NCBI GenBank assembly: GCA_037367405.1
Contig: JAZKJV010004141.1
Coordinates: forward strand, 1 to 64,000
Direction: 5' to 3'
Length of the DNA stretch: 64,000 bases
Origin: Ottelia alismoides
Lineage: Eukaryota > Streptophyta > Magnoliopsida > Alismatales > Hydrocharitaceae
In this document: piece by piece, positions 43,295-52,658 of the stretch
Numbering within the stretch: position 1 is the stretch's first letter
How the letters are laid out: every line of letters starts with the position of its first letter
The notes under the pieces: generated by a model
Databases searched by the model: none
Told to the model about the DNA's origin: nothing
The model's input: only the letters and a program-made list of their open reading frames with translations
Position numbers and translations under genes: made by a program

Positions 43295-44270
43295 CAGATT
43301 GGATTGTGGACTCCGGGGCATCCCATCATATGTGTGGCGACAGGATGCAGTTTACTTCATATAGAACACTTTCTTCTGGCAGATCAGTTGTTATTGCCAA
43401 TGGGGTTCTCTTACCCATTGTTGGTCAGGGGGAGATTACTCTAGGCCCTTCTCCAAGTCTTCAGAATGTCCTATATGCGCCTAATTTTTAGATGAACCTT
43501 TTGTCAATTAGCCAACTTACGAAAGATCTCCATTTTCGTGCCATCTTTGATCCCTCTTCTTTTGTGTTTCAGGACATGCTGAAGGGAAGGGTGATTGGAC
43601 ATGGTCGTGAGCAGAGAGGCTTGTATAAACTCGCTATACCATCATGCGCTGGAATTGCTACCATTTCATCTGGATCTGTTTCTCCATTCCTTTGGCATCT
43701 TCGCTGTGGCCATCTTCCTTTACAGAAGATGTGTCATGTTCTGCCACAGATATCTACTCGTACTGGATTGGATTGTGAAGCATGTCTGCTTGGGAAGCAT
43801 CATCGTTCGTCCTTTCTGAGTCGTCCGATTCATTTTGATATTTGGGGTCCGAGTCGTGTCCCTGATCATCAGGATCATCGTTATTATATGGTTGCTATTG
43901 ATGATTATTGTAGATTGTCTTGGGTGTTTTTGTTGAAACATAAGTCTGAAGCAGGTGCTATTATTAGAACTTTTCTTATTGAAGTCAAGAATGTTTTCTC
44001 TGCAAATGTCAAATTCATTCGTACGGATAACTCGTTGGAATTTTGCACACTACATTTGTCTGAATTCCTGAGTTCTCTTGGAATTATTCATCAAACTTCT
44101 TGTAGTTACACTTCACAACTGAATGGTGTGGTTGAACGCAAACATTGCCTTCTTGATGTCACACACACATTGTTGATACAGAGTCGTACCCCTCACTCTT
44201 TTTGCGGGGATGCTGTTCTCACTACTTGTTGCTTGGTGAATCGCATGCTGTCCACTGTTCTTTAAGAGAA
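43285..44270 (+). pseudogene. Copia C2a protease and integrase
   Basis: The protease box WIVDSGASHHMCGD is intact (about 43300). A single stop (NF-TAG-MNLLS at 43489) precedes GAG-pre-integrase (LWHLRCGHLPLQ) and integrase with HFDIWGP, RTDNSLEF and NGVVERKH. The frame stops at 44263 (TVL-TAA-EKVPF). Compared with C1 about ten residues before HFDIWGP are missing. Confidence 0.85.
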
Positions 44271-44280
44271 GGTTCCTTTC

Positions 44281-46010
44281 TTGATTACGTTTCCTGAGAA
44301 GGAACTATTCTCTCTCACACCCAGAGTCTTTGGATCTGTGGCATTTGTCCACGATTTCTCTCCTGGTCATGAAATGCTCTCACCCAGAGCTGTCAAATGT
44401 GTTTTTGTGGGATATTCTCGTACTATAAAAGGGTATAGATGTTTTGATCCTGTTGGTAGAAGATATTATGTGAGTGTTGATGTTACTTTCTTTGAATCCG
44501 TTATATATTTCTCTCCCACTGGTGACAAGCTATCCAATATCATGTCTGGGGAGGATGTTGTTGTTCCTCCTTCTCCGTCTCTTCGACAAAATGATCCACA
44601 TGTTGCACCTCAGCAGTCATCACCTCAACCACCACCACCTCCACCTCCAGCTATTCAGCCAAGATTCTTAGCTCGTGTTTACACTCACATGTCTTCTCCT
44701 AGCTCCTCTGCTCATAAGCTGTCCACATCATCCAGCATGCCTCAGGTATGTCATGATGCTATTGTTTCTACTGATGGCACTGGAGTACTTCATGATACAC
44801 AAGACGACTTAGGCTCACTAGACAGAGGGGATGCTGATCTAAACATTCCAATTGCCCTGAGGAAGCCTCGACGTAAGTGTGCCACATACCCCCTTGCTGC
44901 ACATGTTTCTTTGGATCACCTTTCAGATGAGTACAAGAGGTTTGTAGTGGGACTCTCCGCGGTTACTATCCCACGTATATATATGGAGGCATTACAGGAC
45001 GACTGGTGGTGCCAGACCATGGAAGAGGAGATGGCTACCTTACGATCGCGAGGGACATGGGGTGTTGTACCTGCACCCCAAGGTGCATCGATTACCGGCT
45101 AGAAATGGATATTTTCCATCAAGCACAATGCACACGATCGTGTGGATTGCTAGAAGGCAAGACCTGTGGCACGAGGTTTCAGCCAAACATATGGGGTGGA
45201 TTATCATGACACTTTCTCTCCCGTGGTGAGACATTCGACACTATGAATTTTGCTTACTGTTGCAGTTTCACGGGATTGGCCATTATATCAACTCGATGCG
45301 AAGAATGCATTTCTTTACGGGGACCTTCAGGAGGAGATCTACATGCAGCAACCACCTGGGTTTGCTGCTGAGGGGGAGTCCCAAAGTGTGGGTAGGCTAC
45401 ACAAGGCAATTTTTGGCCTGAAACAGAGTCCGAGAGCTTGGTATCAAAAGCTATCGGAGTTGATTGAGTACCACAGGTTGGTGAGATACACTGCAAACCA
45501 CTCACTGTTTATTCAGAAGACAGAGAAAGGTACGGTTCCCATGCTTGTTAAGTCGATGACATTATTGTTATAGGGGACGGTGCTCAAGGCATCCTGATAG
45601 CCAAGGAGTTCCTAGGTCGACAATTTGTGACTGAGGACCTTGGCACTCTTCGGTACTTTCTGGGGTTAGAATTTGTCAGGAACCTGCGTTGTCTAGTGAT
45701 GACTCAGAGGAAGTTTGGGATGGATCTACTTTCTAAGACAAGAATGACAGGGTGCAAGCTTGTTAATACTCCTATGGATCGAAGCATGAAATTATATGAC
45801 AATGATACTGAGGAAGTAAATAGTAGGAGATATAGAGAACTGGTTGGGAAGCTTTTATATGTTACTATCACCATGCCAGATATCATGTTTGCAGTAAGCA
45901 AAGTTAGCCAGTTCATGGAGCAACCCAAAAAAGTACATATGGATGCTATCTATATGATCTTGAGATATTTGAAGAACTCACCTGGTACGGGTCTCTTATT
46001 CAGTAGGGAG
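44281..46010 (+). pseudogene. Copia C2a integrase C-terminus, RT and start of RNase H
   Basis: Frame 44281-45102 carries FGSVAFVHDFSPG, KCVFVGYSRTIKGYRCFDP and a Pro-rich linker, then RT (WWCQTMEEEMATLRSRGTW) to a stop at 45100. RT continues past stops at 45150 and 45243 with [17 protein letters not shown], then 45250-45573 ([28 protein letters not shown]). One base is missing inside the catalytic YVDD box at about 45552. The next frame (45627-46076) reads LRYFLGLEF, GKLLYVTI, MEQPKKVHMDAI and RYLKNSPGTGLLF, then changes at about 46005 to gag of C2b. Confidence 0.85.
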
Positions 46011-47400
46011 GCATCCTTTGAGAAGACTGGGGTGAATGCCTCATGGGAGGCAGATGATGCCTATGCCAAGGTGTGACTTTGTGGTACCTTGACGATCGAG
46101 ATCGCCAATGATGTGTTACATCAGCCTACTGCCAAGGCGATGCGAGATATCCTCGCAGCAACCTATTCTCAAGCGAGGAACGAAACGAAGATTCTCCAAC
46201 TTCAATATAACATATTCACTGTAAAACAGAACGAACGTCCTCTGCACTTTTTGTATACATCCTTGCGTGGGATGTTTGAGAAGCTCCACCGTTTCATGCC
46301 ATTAACGACAACTCCAGAGCAGCAGAAGACATATAGGAATGCTACCATGACTGGGGTATTCCTTGCAGCCCTTGATCCTGAATATGATGCAGCTTGCTAT
46401 CAGATATTAGCAGATGCTACGATACCCCCCATGGAGGAAGTATTTCGCAGGCTTAGCAGAATCACTATTCCGTCCGCTATCTCTAGTCAGACTTCTTCAA
46501 CCATGACAGCTTCTCGAGGAAGGGTGATGCGGATTGAGATTTTGGCGCGACGATAAAATTTTGAAATTTTGAACGATGGAAATTATTTGGTAGAAGAAAT
46601 AGAGGGGTTGAGAAGAAGAAACTCGTCGGGAATACGAGGGGTTTGGAGAAGAAGAACCGTGAAGATCGTTTATTTAATTAAAGACACGCCAACTTAAATA
46701 AACGTAAATAAAATTGACCAATAAAATTAGATAAATATTGTGCCCTATTCGTTGGTTCCACGCTGCATCAAAGATGAGGTCATTCTAACTTCCGTGGACG
46801 TAGACCTCGTGGCAGAGGAGGTCGCACCTGTCAGACATGTACCTTTTCTCATCGCCAAGGGCATACTGAGGACACATGCTATTCCGAGCATGGGTTTCCT
46901 GCATCGGCTATGGTTGCAGAATAGATTGAGTCCCCTGCTGCTTCCACGTTAGATCACAGGTTTGATCAACTTATGACCAGCTTGAGAGATATTATACCTT
47001 CTCGCGCAGTACCATCTTCGGCATATCATTCGGATGTTGCTGCCTCTGCCTCTGCCAATACCTCTACTATAGCCAGCACCACAGGTACTTATGTTTTTTC
47101 TTCTTGTCATTGGTTTGACACAACAGAATGGATTATGGAGTCCGGTGCTACACATCATCTCCGTAGAGACAGACATCAGCTTTCATCATACATACATGTT
47201 TCGCCAGGAAGAACAGTTGTGATAGCTGATGAAACTCAGTCCCCGATCACATGACATGGGGAGATTATTTTGACGCCTTCGATGCATCTACAGAATGTGC
47301 TACTTGCTCCTTCTTTCTCTATGAATTTACTTTCTATTAGTCAGATTACAAAGGATTTACACTGCAGAGCCATTTTTGACCCATCGTCTCTTGTTTTTGC
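46011..47400 (+). pseudogene. Copia C2b gag and protease (5' end missing)
   Basis: Begins in mid-gag at EKTGVNASWEADDAYAKV, in frame with the C2a RNase H start; a stop (46074) replaces Trp. The gag core (46089-46525) is very close to C1. It is split by a ~243-bp insertion (46526-46768). The zinc knuckle after it is altered (CTFSHRQGHTEDTC, third position of CxxC lost). The protease reads WIMESGATHH (about 47130), with the catalytic Asp replaced by Glu. GAG-pre-integrase ends at SSLVFAEPYAS, where integrase should start; the integrase is deleted. Confidence 0.8.
46526..46768. mobile_element. Unidentified ~243-bp insertion in C2b gag
   Basis: Gag homology to C1 stops after SRGRG (about 46525) and resumes at HSNFRGRRPRG (about 46770). 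The inserted AT-rich sequence starts TGATGCGGATTGAG and ends GCTGCATCAAAGATGAGG; the ends share TGATGC in inverted orientation. No clear duplication beyond GATG. Class unknown. Confidence 0.5.
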
Positions 47401-48957
47401 AGAGCCATACGCCAGCATACGAAATTATGCTGAGTCATTTCAAGATAGTCACTGGCGTTTGGCTATGGAAGAGGAGATGACAGCGCTACAGTCGCGTAGT
47501 ACATGAAGTCTTGTTTCCGCTCTAGTTGATGCATCGGTCGTGGGATACAAATGGGTATTCACAGTGAAACATCGTGAGGATGGCGCCGTAGATCGCTATA
47601 AGGCGCGACTTGTATCCCGTGGGTTCACCCAGACTTATGGGGTGGACTACCAGGATATTTTCTCACCAGTGGCAAGGCATTCTACATTGCGCATTCTTCT
47701 TTCTGTTGCTGTGTCACGAGATTGGCCGTTATATCAACTTGATGTAAAGAATGCCTTTTTTTACGGTGATCTTCAGGATGAGGTCTACATGCAGCAACCA
47801 CCTGGGTTTGCTGATGAGGGGGAGTCTCCGAAGGTTTGCATACTACACAATGTTATTTATGGCCTTAAGCAGAGTCCAAGGGCATGGTTCCAAAAGCTCT
47901 CGGACTTGATAGAGCAACAGGGTTTGCGCGTTCGACTGCAGATCATTCCTTGTTTGTGTAGAAGACACTGATAGGTACTATCGTCACTCTTGTATACGTT
48001 GATGACATTATTGTTACAGGAGATGATGAACAGGGTATTCAAGGAGCCAAGAACTTCTTAGGTCAACAGTTTGTGACCAAGGATCTTGGACATCTACGTT
48101 ACTTTCTTGGGCTAGAGTTTGCCAGGAACCAGCGTGGTTTGGTGATGATACAGAGAAAGTATGTTACAGATCTCCTCTCAGGGGATGGCATGGTAAATTG
48201 TAGGCTTGCCACTACTCCTATTGACCCTAGCGTGAAGCTATATGATGATGACACTGGAGAGGTCGACAAGAGCAGATACAGGGAACTTGTTGGTAAGCTT
48301 CTATATGTGACCATTACCAGGTCTGACATAGCCTTCGCTGTAAGCAAAGTAAGTCAGTTCATGGAACAACCTAGACAAACACATATGGATGCAGTCTATA
48401 TGATTCTGAGATACCTGAAGAATTCACCGGGCACATGATTTTTGTTCAGCAGGGGCACGCCTCTCTCAGTTACAGCATGTGCATATGCAGATTATGCTGG
48501 ATGTCCGAAGGATAGAAAGTCTACCTCATGATTTGTTGTGTTCATAGGGGATTCACTAGTCTCTTGGAAAAGCAAAAAACAGACCGTGGTTGCCAGATCG
48601 AGTGCTGAGTTAGAATATAGGGCTATGACACAGGCTAGTACAGACTACAGAGATGATGTGGGTCAGATCGGTCCTTGCTGACTTGACTATAGAGGTGCCT
48701 CTCCTCATGAATCTCCAATGTGACAATCAGGCTGGTCTCTTCCTTGCCAACGATCCCGCATTCCATGAGAGAAGAAAGCATATTGAGGTAGATTGTCATT
48801 ACACTAGAGATATGATCCAGAAGGGTCTGATTTCTACCTCTCATGTTAGTTCAGGAGAACAAACGGCGGACATCTTTACCAACGCTTTACTCATGGGACC
48901 ATTTCAGAGGTGTACGTCCAAGCTGAGCATGATTGACATCTATGCTCCATCTTGAGG
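47401..48957 (+). pseudogene. Copia C2b reverse transcriptase and RNase H
   Basis: RT starts in mid-domain (SFQDSHWRLAMEEEMTALQS) right after the protease region. Stop at 47504; then 47540-47971 with [24 protein letters not shown] and [13 protein letters not shown] frameshift at about 47930 precedes LVYVDDIIVTGDD (about 47992). Frame 48073-48438 reads LRYFLGLEFARNQRG and ends at TGA for Gly. RNase H follows ([31 protein letters not shown]), with another shift at about 48640, and ends DIYAPS at 48955. Then polypurine tract CTTGAGGAGGAG. Confidence 0.85.
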
Positions 48958-48962
48958 AGGAG

Positions 48963-49061
48963 TGTTGAGATATTTCTTCTTTCTATGTATCTTTTTTGTC
49001 TGTCCCTATATAAGAGAGCCTAGGGTTACAGGAATAAACAAGTCTCTTATTTCCTCCAACA
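48963..49061 (+). repeat. 3' LTR of Copia C2b
   Basis: About 99 bp, TGTTGAGATATT...TTTCCTCCAACA, with CTATATAAGAGAGCCTAGGG near 49003. Shorter than the 141-153 bp LTRs of the other Copias. Confidence 0.8.
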
Positions 49062-49135
49062 TAACCCAAGGGCTATTCTCCTATATAAGAGAGCCCTCAG
49101 TCTATTCTAATGTATGGATTATTTTTCTCCCAACA
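49062..49135 (+). repeat. Partial 3' LTR of Copia C2a
   Basis: 74 bp starting TAACCCAAGGGCTATTCTCC, matching 41707-41780 of the 5' LTR with a few differences, followed by the GTGTG duplication. Confidence 0.9.
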
Positions 49136-49242
49136 GTGTGTATGCATTGAGTTGATATTGTCTGTAGTGTCTTGTAGTGTGAGTTTGAGATTTCTTTCTG
49201 TTTGTCCAAGCTGAGTATCACATGCTCCAGCTTGAGGGGGAG

Positions 49243-49520
49243 TATTCGATTATGTTGAGTATGCGTCACTTATCTGGTAGATGGGTAAATGGATCCCTCC
49301 AGGATCTATTTACCACATCCAGTTGTTTAGTTCCACATCGACCGTCTGTGGGATGTGGTGACTCAACAAGGGCTATAAAAGAAGTCCCTCACCCTCTTGT
49401 AACCGATGAGGAAGTGCAAAAGACACATCATCCCTTTGAGGCGTTCTATCGTTGTTTCATCCTGCTCCTTAGGGAGTAGGGTTCCACGTAAATTCCTGAT
49501 GTTCTTAAGTTTTACAGGTT
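49243..49520 (+). repeat. X3 3' LTR
   Basis: Starts TATTCGATTATGTTGAGTATG, preceded by GCTTGAGGGGGAG. Homologous to 39503-39809, but the last ~30 bp (expected ...TTTTCTAACA) cannot be aligned. Confidence 0.75.
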
Positions 49521-49524
49521 TCAT

Positions 49525-49795
49525 TTTTAATTTTCGTATTTTTTTAAGATTTCCATTTATATTGGTATTGCCATAAATGTTAAAGTTCCATATATTTAAC
49601 TTTTAATCAATAGTTTTTCTCGGATTCTTGCTGGATGCTGACCGTATATGTATAGATATATAAAAATATATGTATTAGACCATTTTTATATTTAAAGTAA
49701 TTTAAAAAGTACATAAATAATTCTGAAAAGTCAGTTGACACCTATTATTCCTTATTCAGTGACCCTTCTGATTGGCTACCGAATAGGAACTAGAT
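49525..49795. mobile_element. MITE-like element N2, right part
   Basis: AT-rich core resembling N1 (TATATTTAAAGTAATTTAAA at 49690; N1 has TATATTTAAAATAATTGAAA at 5270), ending with GGCTACCGAATAGG. Continuation of 39346-39502. Confidence 0.45.
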
Positions 49796-49839
49796 ATATT
49801 GTGGAAGGGTCTTATTTATATTGCTCATGGTTCATCTTC

Positions 49840-50101
49840 AAAATGGACAACAAACATCTTTACCGTAGTACCCACTAACAATCCTTTTCAAATGTATTCG
49901 TCCTATCTGCGCATGATAGATATCTTTACTCCAACTTGAGGGGGGAGTGTTGAGGATTACATATGTAACTCTGCCAAGGTATTCTTGTGTTTTTCTTTTT
50001 TATGGCGTCTCTTGAATGTAATCCTAGCCCTATCCTTTCCCTATATATCGATATATAGGGTACTGTTTCTCAATAAGAAAAAAATCATTCTTCTCTTCTC
50101 A
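49840..50101 (+). mobile_element. Copia C10 3' end: RNase H tail, polypurine tract and LTR
   Basis: 49855-49935 reads TTNIFTVVPTNNPFQ and MIDIFTPT, the Copia C-terminus (consensus TADIFTK...MIDIYAP). Polypurine tract CTTGAGGGGGGAG, then an LTR of about 154 bp from TGTTGAGGATTA (49948) to CTTCTCTTCTCA (50101). A perfect 22-bp palindrome centred on ATCGAT surrounds the TATA box (50039-50060). Confidence 0.7.
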
Positions 50102-50229
50102 GTAATATTCATGTATCATAAGCTTGCTTCGAAAGAGGGTCTAGTTCTTTTTTAAGAGATACCTTTACTTAATATGTAGATGCATAGTAGCATACAATGT
50201 TAGTTTTCTTTAGGTAGAATATCTCGACC

Positions 50230-50815
50230 ATTAGATTTTTGTTTTCATTATATGCAATTTAGTGACATGGAGAAGTAGTGGTAGCTCGATCTAGTGCACT
50301 GTCGGAGTACAATTCAATGACATGCCGCTGTTGGGACCATGTGGGTAAGGTTAGTTTAACATATGGTATTTGAACTAATGCAAATAATGTGTGATAACCA
50401 CCCTCCAATCTTATTTATTACCAACAATCTTGAATTTCATGGGAGATGAAGCATGTTGCAAATATACCAGAAATATGATACACAAAAATCATGTGGCTAC
50501 CTCTCACGTTTCTACTTCTTGAGCAGACAGGACAACGCATATCTTCCCTACTAATCCACTTTCCTATTTGACTTTGGTAGATGCACGTTCATGTTAAGTA
50601 TCATGGATTTGTATGCTCCGTCTTGGGGGGAAGAGATAGGATTATTTTATATCGCGCAGTCGGTATTCCTAAATCCTTAGACTGGAGATCATAGTTATCT
50701 TTATTACATCCTTTTGATTTCATTCAATGTTTGTGTATTTCTATTTTAACCTCTCTTAGCTCTCTATACCTGTGAATAGAGAGGAAAAATATCAATGAAA
50801 TAGGTCAAAATTTTC
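50230..50815 (+). mobile_element. Copia C11 3' relic: RNase H and LTR
   Basis: 50275-50620 gives VVARSSALSEYNSMT, NMIHKNHVATSHVSTS and SWICMLRLGG, a decayed RNase H and C-terminus. It is followed by a polypurine-like TCTTGGGGGGAAG and an LTR-like block to about 50815 with TATA between CTCTCTAT and ATAGAGAG (50760-50784). Confidence 0.65.
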
Positions 50816-51502
50816 TCTATATATATAGTGTAATTGGATCTTGGACAGATTTAATTGCCCATTGAAATACATATATCTATCACCAACGTATTAAAAATTC
50901 TTGTTCAAAGTGGATTTGCTCAAAATGCCTAAAGCTGCCGGGCAATCTTCTGAAGACGCTCCATAAGTCATTCTAACAGATCGAATATGATCTCTCCACA
51001 TCCAATCTTTCTCGTAGGCATCCATTGATGATTTTTCTGTGGAGCATCTAATCAGAAAAACTTCAAAATTTCAGCTGATCAAAAATTAATTGGCATCCAA
51101 GTTAGTTTGTTGCTAGTCCTGTCAGCACAGGACACATTTTTTCCTACATGCGACTTTTTTCACTGTCTTATTGTCATATTAATTTTAGATAGCACTACTT
51201 AATAAAGTGTGTCTCGCATCCTATGAGCCATGCATGGCTTTGTATTTTGCTTTGCCAATAGCTTAGTAATTTTATAAACCAGGCGTTTACTTTTTCCCTG
51301 GACACTGAAATATTCTATGGATCAGTCTTGCTCCAATATAGGGATGCTAGCATGCATTTCTAATAGATAATGGTACCTAGGAATTTTTATTTGGAATTAT
51401 TGTCAAATTTATCAATAAATTATTGGAACGGCTGCTGTTTCTTGTTATGCGCTTTTTTTAGATGTATGTTTTCTAAATTTATCACGTGACTTGCCGTGAC
51501 AG
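50816..51502 (+). other. Native-looking intron sequence before EDM2-like exon B
   Basis: No transposon domain recognised; AT-rich, with a pyrimidine-rich stretch and the acceptor CTTGCCGTGACAG at its end. A fragment near 50820-50890 faintly resembles an X LTR end. Confidence 0.5.
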
Positions 51503-51613
51503 ATAGTTGATTTCTGTTGTGGCGCAAATGATTTTAGTGTCCTAATGAAAGAAAAACTTGAAGCTGTGAAGAAAGAATGCTTTTACAAAAATTATGACAT
51601 TATTCCGCCGAAG
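51503..51613 (+). CDS. EDM2: EDM2-like exon B (111 bp)
   Basis: 37 codons starting IVDFCCGANDFSVLMKEKL and ending KNYDIIPPK, between acceptor GACAG and donor GTGAGT. This is the core of the methyltransferase-like region of EDM2: DFCCGxNDFS resembles motif I of AdoMet-dependent methyltransferases, and KNYD is the acidic-loop region. No stop or frameshift. The next expected block (acidic, then the NPPFG motif) is not found between 51614 and 52115, and from 52116 the window is nested transposons, so it lies beyond the window. Exons A and B being open with good splice sites argues for a real gene, but function cannot be proved from two exons. Confidence 0.85.
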
Positions 51614-52115
51614 GTGAGTTTTATGATCTCTTACATTTGGACTTTTAGTCCTGTTTTTTTGTGGTGGAGTTCAATTAGAGAACCGTCAAATTATTTTATT
51701 TACTTTATAAGTTTTTTTCTCTAGCCGTGCTTTATTATTTGTTTGTTTGTCTCACCAAAAAAGCTTCTTGAATTCCTTGTTGAAATAGATTTAGCTAAAG
51801 AAAAAGCTTTAATTGCATCCAAATCTTCTTTTGCTTCCAAATATTTTGACTAATATGTTTTTCGATAGAGAGTACATTTTTTGGCTACCATTCAAAAGTG
51901 AACATTCAAAAGCGAAGCAATCTACTTTTTTTCTTTTGGGGCTTTTGGTCAAGAATTACATTGACTATGTGTTTTTACTATGAAATTTGTTTCACGCTTG
52001 TTTTAGTATTAGAAGCGGTGTTTTTTTGAGTTGTTTATTGATGTTCGGGAGTGTGATAAGTGGGTTTGTTCAAATATATCACCACATAGAAGCTACTCTC
52101 TATCGTTATGCGTGG
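51614..52115 (+). other. Start of the next EDM2-like intron
   Basis: AT-rich sequence after the donor GTGAGT with no domain or exon signal. The intron continues through the nested Copia/Z stack and has no acceptor recognised before 64000, so it is at least 12.4 kb. Confidence 0.6.
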
Positions 52116-52658
52116 TGTGGAGAAAAAATAATGAATTGCTTATTCATGAGGTCCTAGGGTCCTCTTATATGGAGGAGAAACTTCTTAGGAAAATCACATA
52201 ATGTAGATAGAAAGAAAAGAAAATACATATAATATATAAAAGATACCAAATATCTCAATACTCCCCCTCAAGCTGGAGCATACATATCTATCATCCTCAA
52301 CTTGGAGCAACATCTCTAAAATGACCATCTAGATAGGGCCTTGGTGAACACAATTGCTGTCTACTTTCCTTAGTTGACATGAGAGGCGGAGATGAAACAC
52401 TTCCGAATCATGTCTCGAGTGTAATGGCATTCCACCTCGACATGCTTGGTCCTCTCATCAAAGGTTAGGTTGTTGGCAATTAAGAGAGCAACCTGATTGT
52501 CGCACTCGAGGTGCATAGGAAGAGGCATCTCAATAGTTAAGTTAGTTGGAGTGGATGTGACTCACATCATCTTTGTACTTCCCTGTGCCACGATTCTGTA
52601 CTCTGACTCTGAACTAGATATGGCGACCACTGTCTGCTTCTTGATCTTCCATGACACC
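52116..52658 (-). mobile_element. Copia C7 3' end (minus strand), cut by C5
   Basis: LTR 52116-52260 on the + strand (TGTGGAGAA...ATCTCAATA), polypurine tract in reverse CTCCCCCTCAAG (52261-52272), then the C-terminus and RNase H of a Copia in the minus strand (STK-type end, Leu-rich CDNQVALL, SSSESEY region near 52600). C5 begins at 52659. The rest is beyond C5 and outside the window. Confidence 0.75.

Larger units (their letters stand above)
41638..49135 (+). mobile_element. Composite Ty1/copia element C2 (two Copias joined)
   Basis: The whole is bounded by a perfect 5-bp duplication GTGTG (41633-41637; 49136-49140). It starts with a full 143-bp LTR and ends with the last 74 bp of the same LTR type. 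Inside, element C2a (gag to RNase H start) runs to about 46010. The frame then passes straight into the gag of a second Copia (C2b), which is related to C1 and ends with its own polypurine tract and LTR (48963-49061). The likely history is insertion of C2b into the 3' LTR of C2a, then a deletion removing the end of C2a and the start of C2b. Confidence 0.85.
39503..49520 (+). mobile_element. Non-autonomous LTR retrotransposon X3, hosting Copia C2
   Basis: The 5' LTR is 39503-39809 and the 3' LTR 49243 to about 49520 (its end is decayed). PBS TGGTATCAGAAGGG at 39810; polypurine tract GCTTGAGGGGGAG before 49243. The interior without C2 is 39822-41637 and 49141-49230, about 1.9 kb, non-coding, homologous in reverse to X1 (for example TTTTCCGACAAGTATGAGAG at 41027). 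A low-complexity A-rich part lies at 40680-40930. The short ORFs at 40093-40679 are not conserved. Confidence 0.85.
35449..51502 (+). other. 16-kb intron of the EDM2-like gene, filled with transposons
   Basis: The donor GTAAGT (35449) and acceptor TTGCCGTGACAG (ending 51502) are intact and phase is preserved. Native-looking sequence remains next to the splice sites (about 35449-35940 and 50816-51502); in between lie Copia, RTE-like, MITE and LARD insertions, including an approximately 10-kb nest (X3 with C2). Most intact nested elements are in the same + orientation as the gene. Confidence 0.75.
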
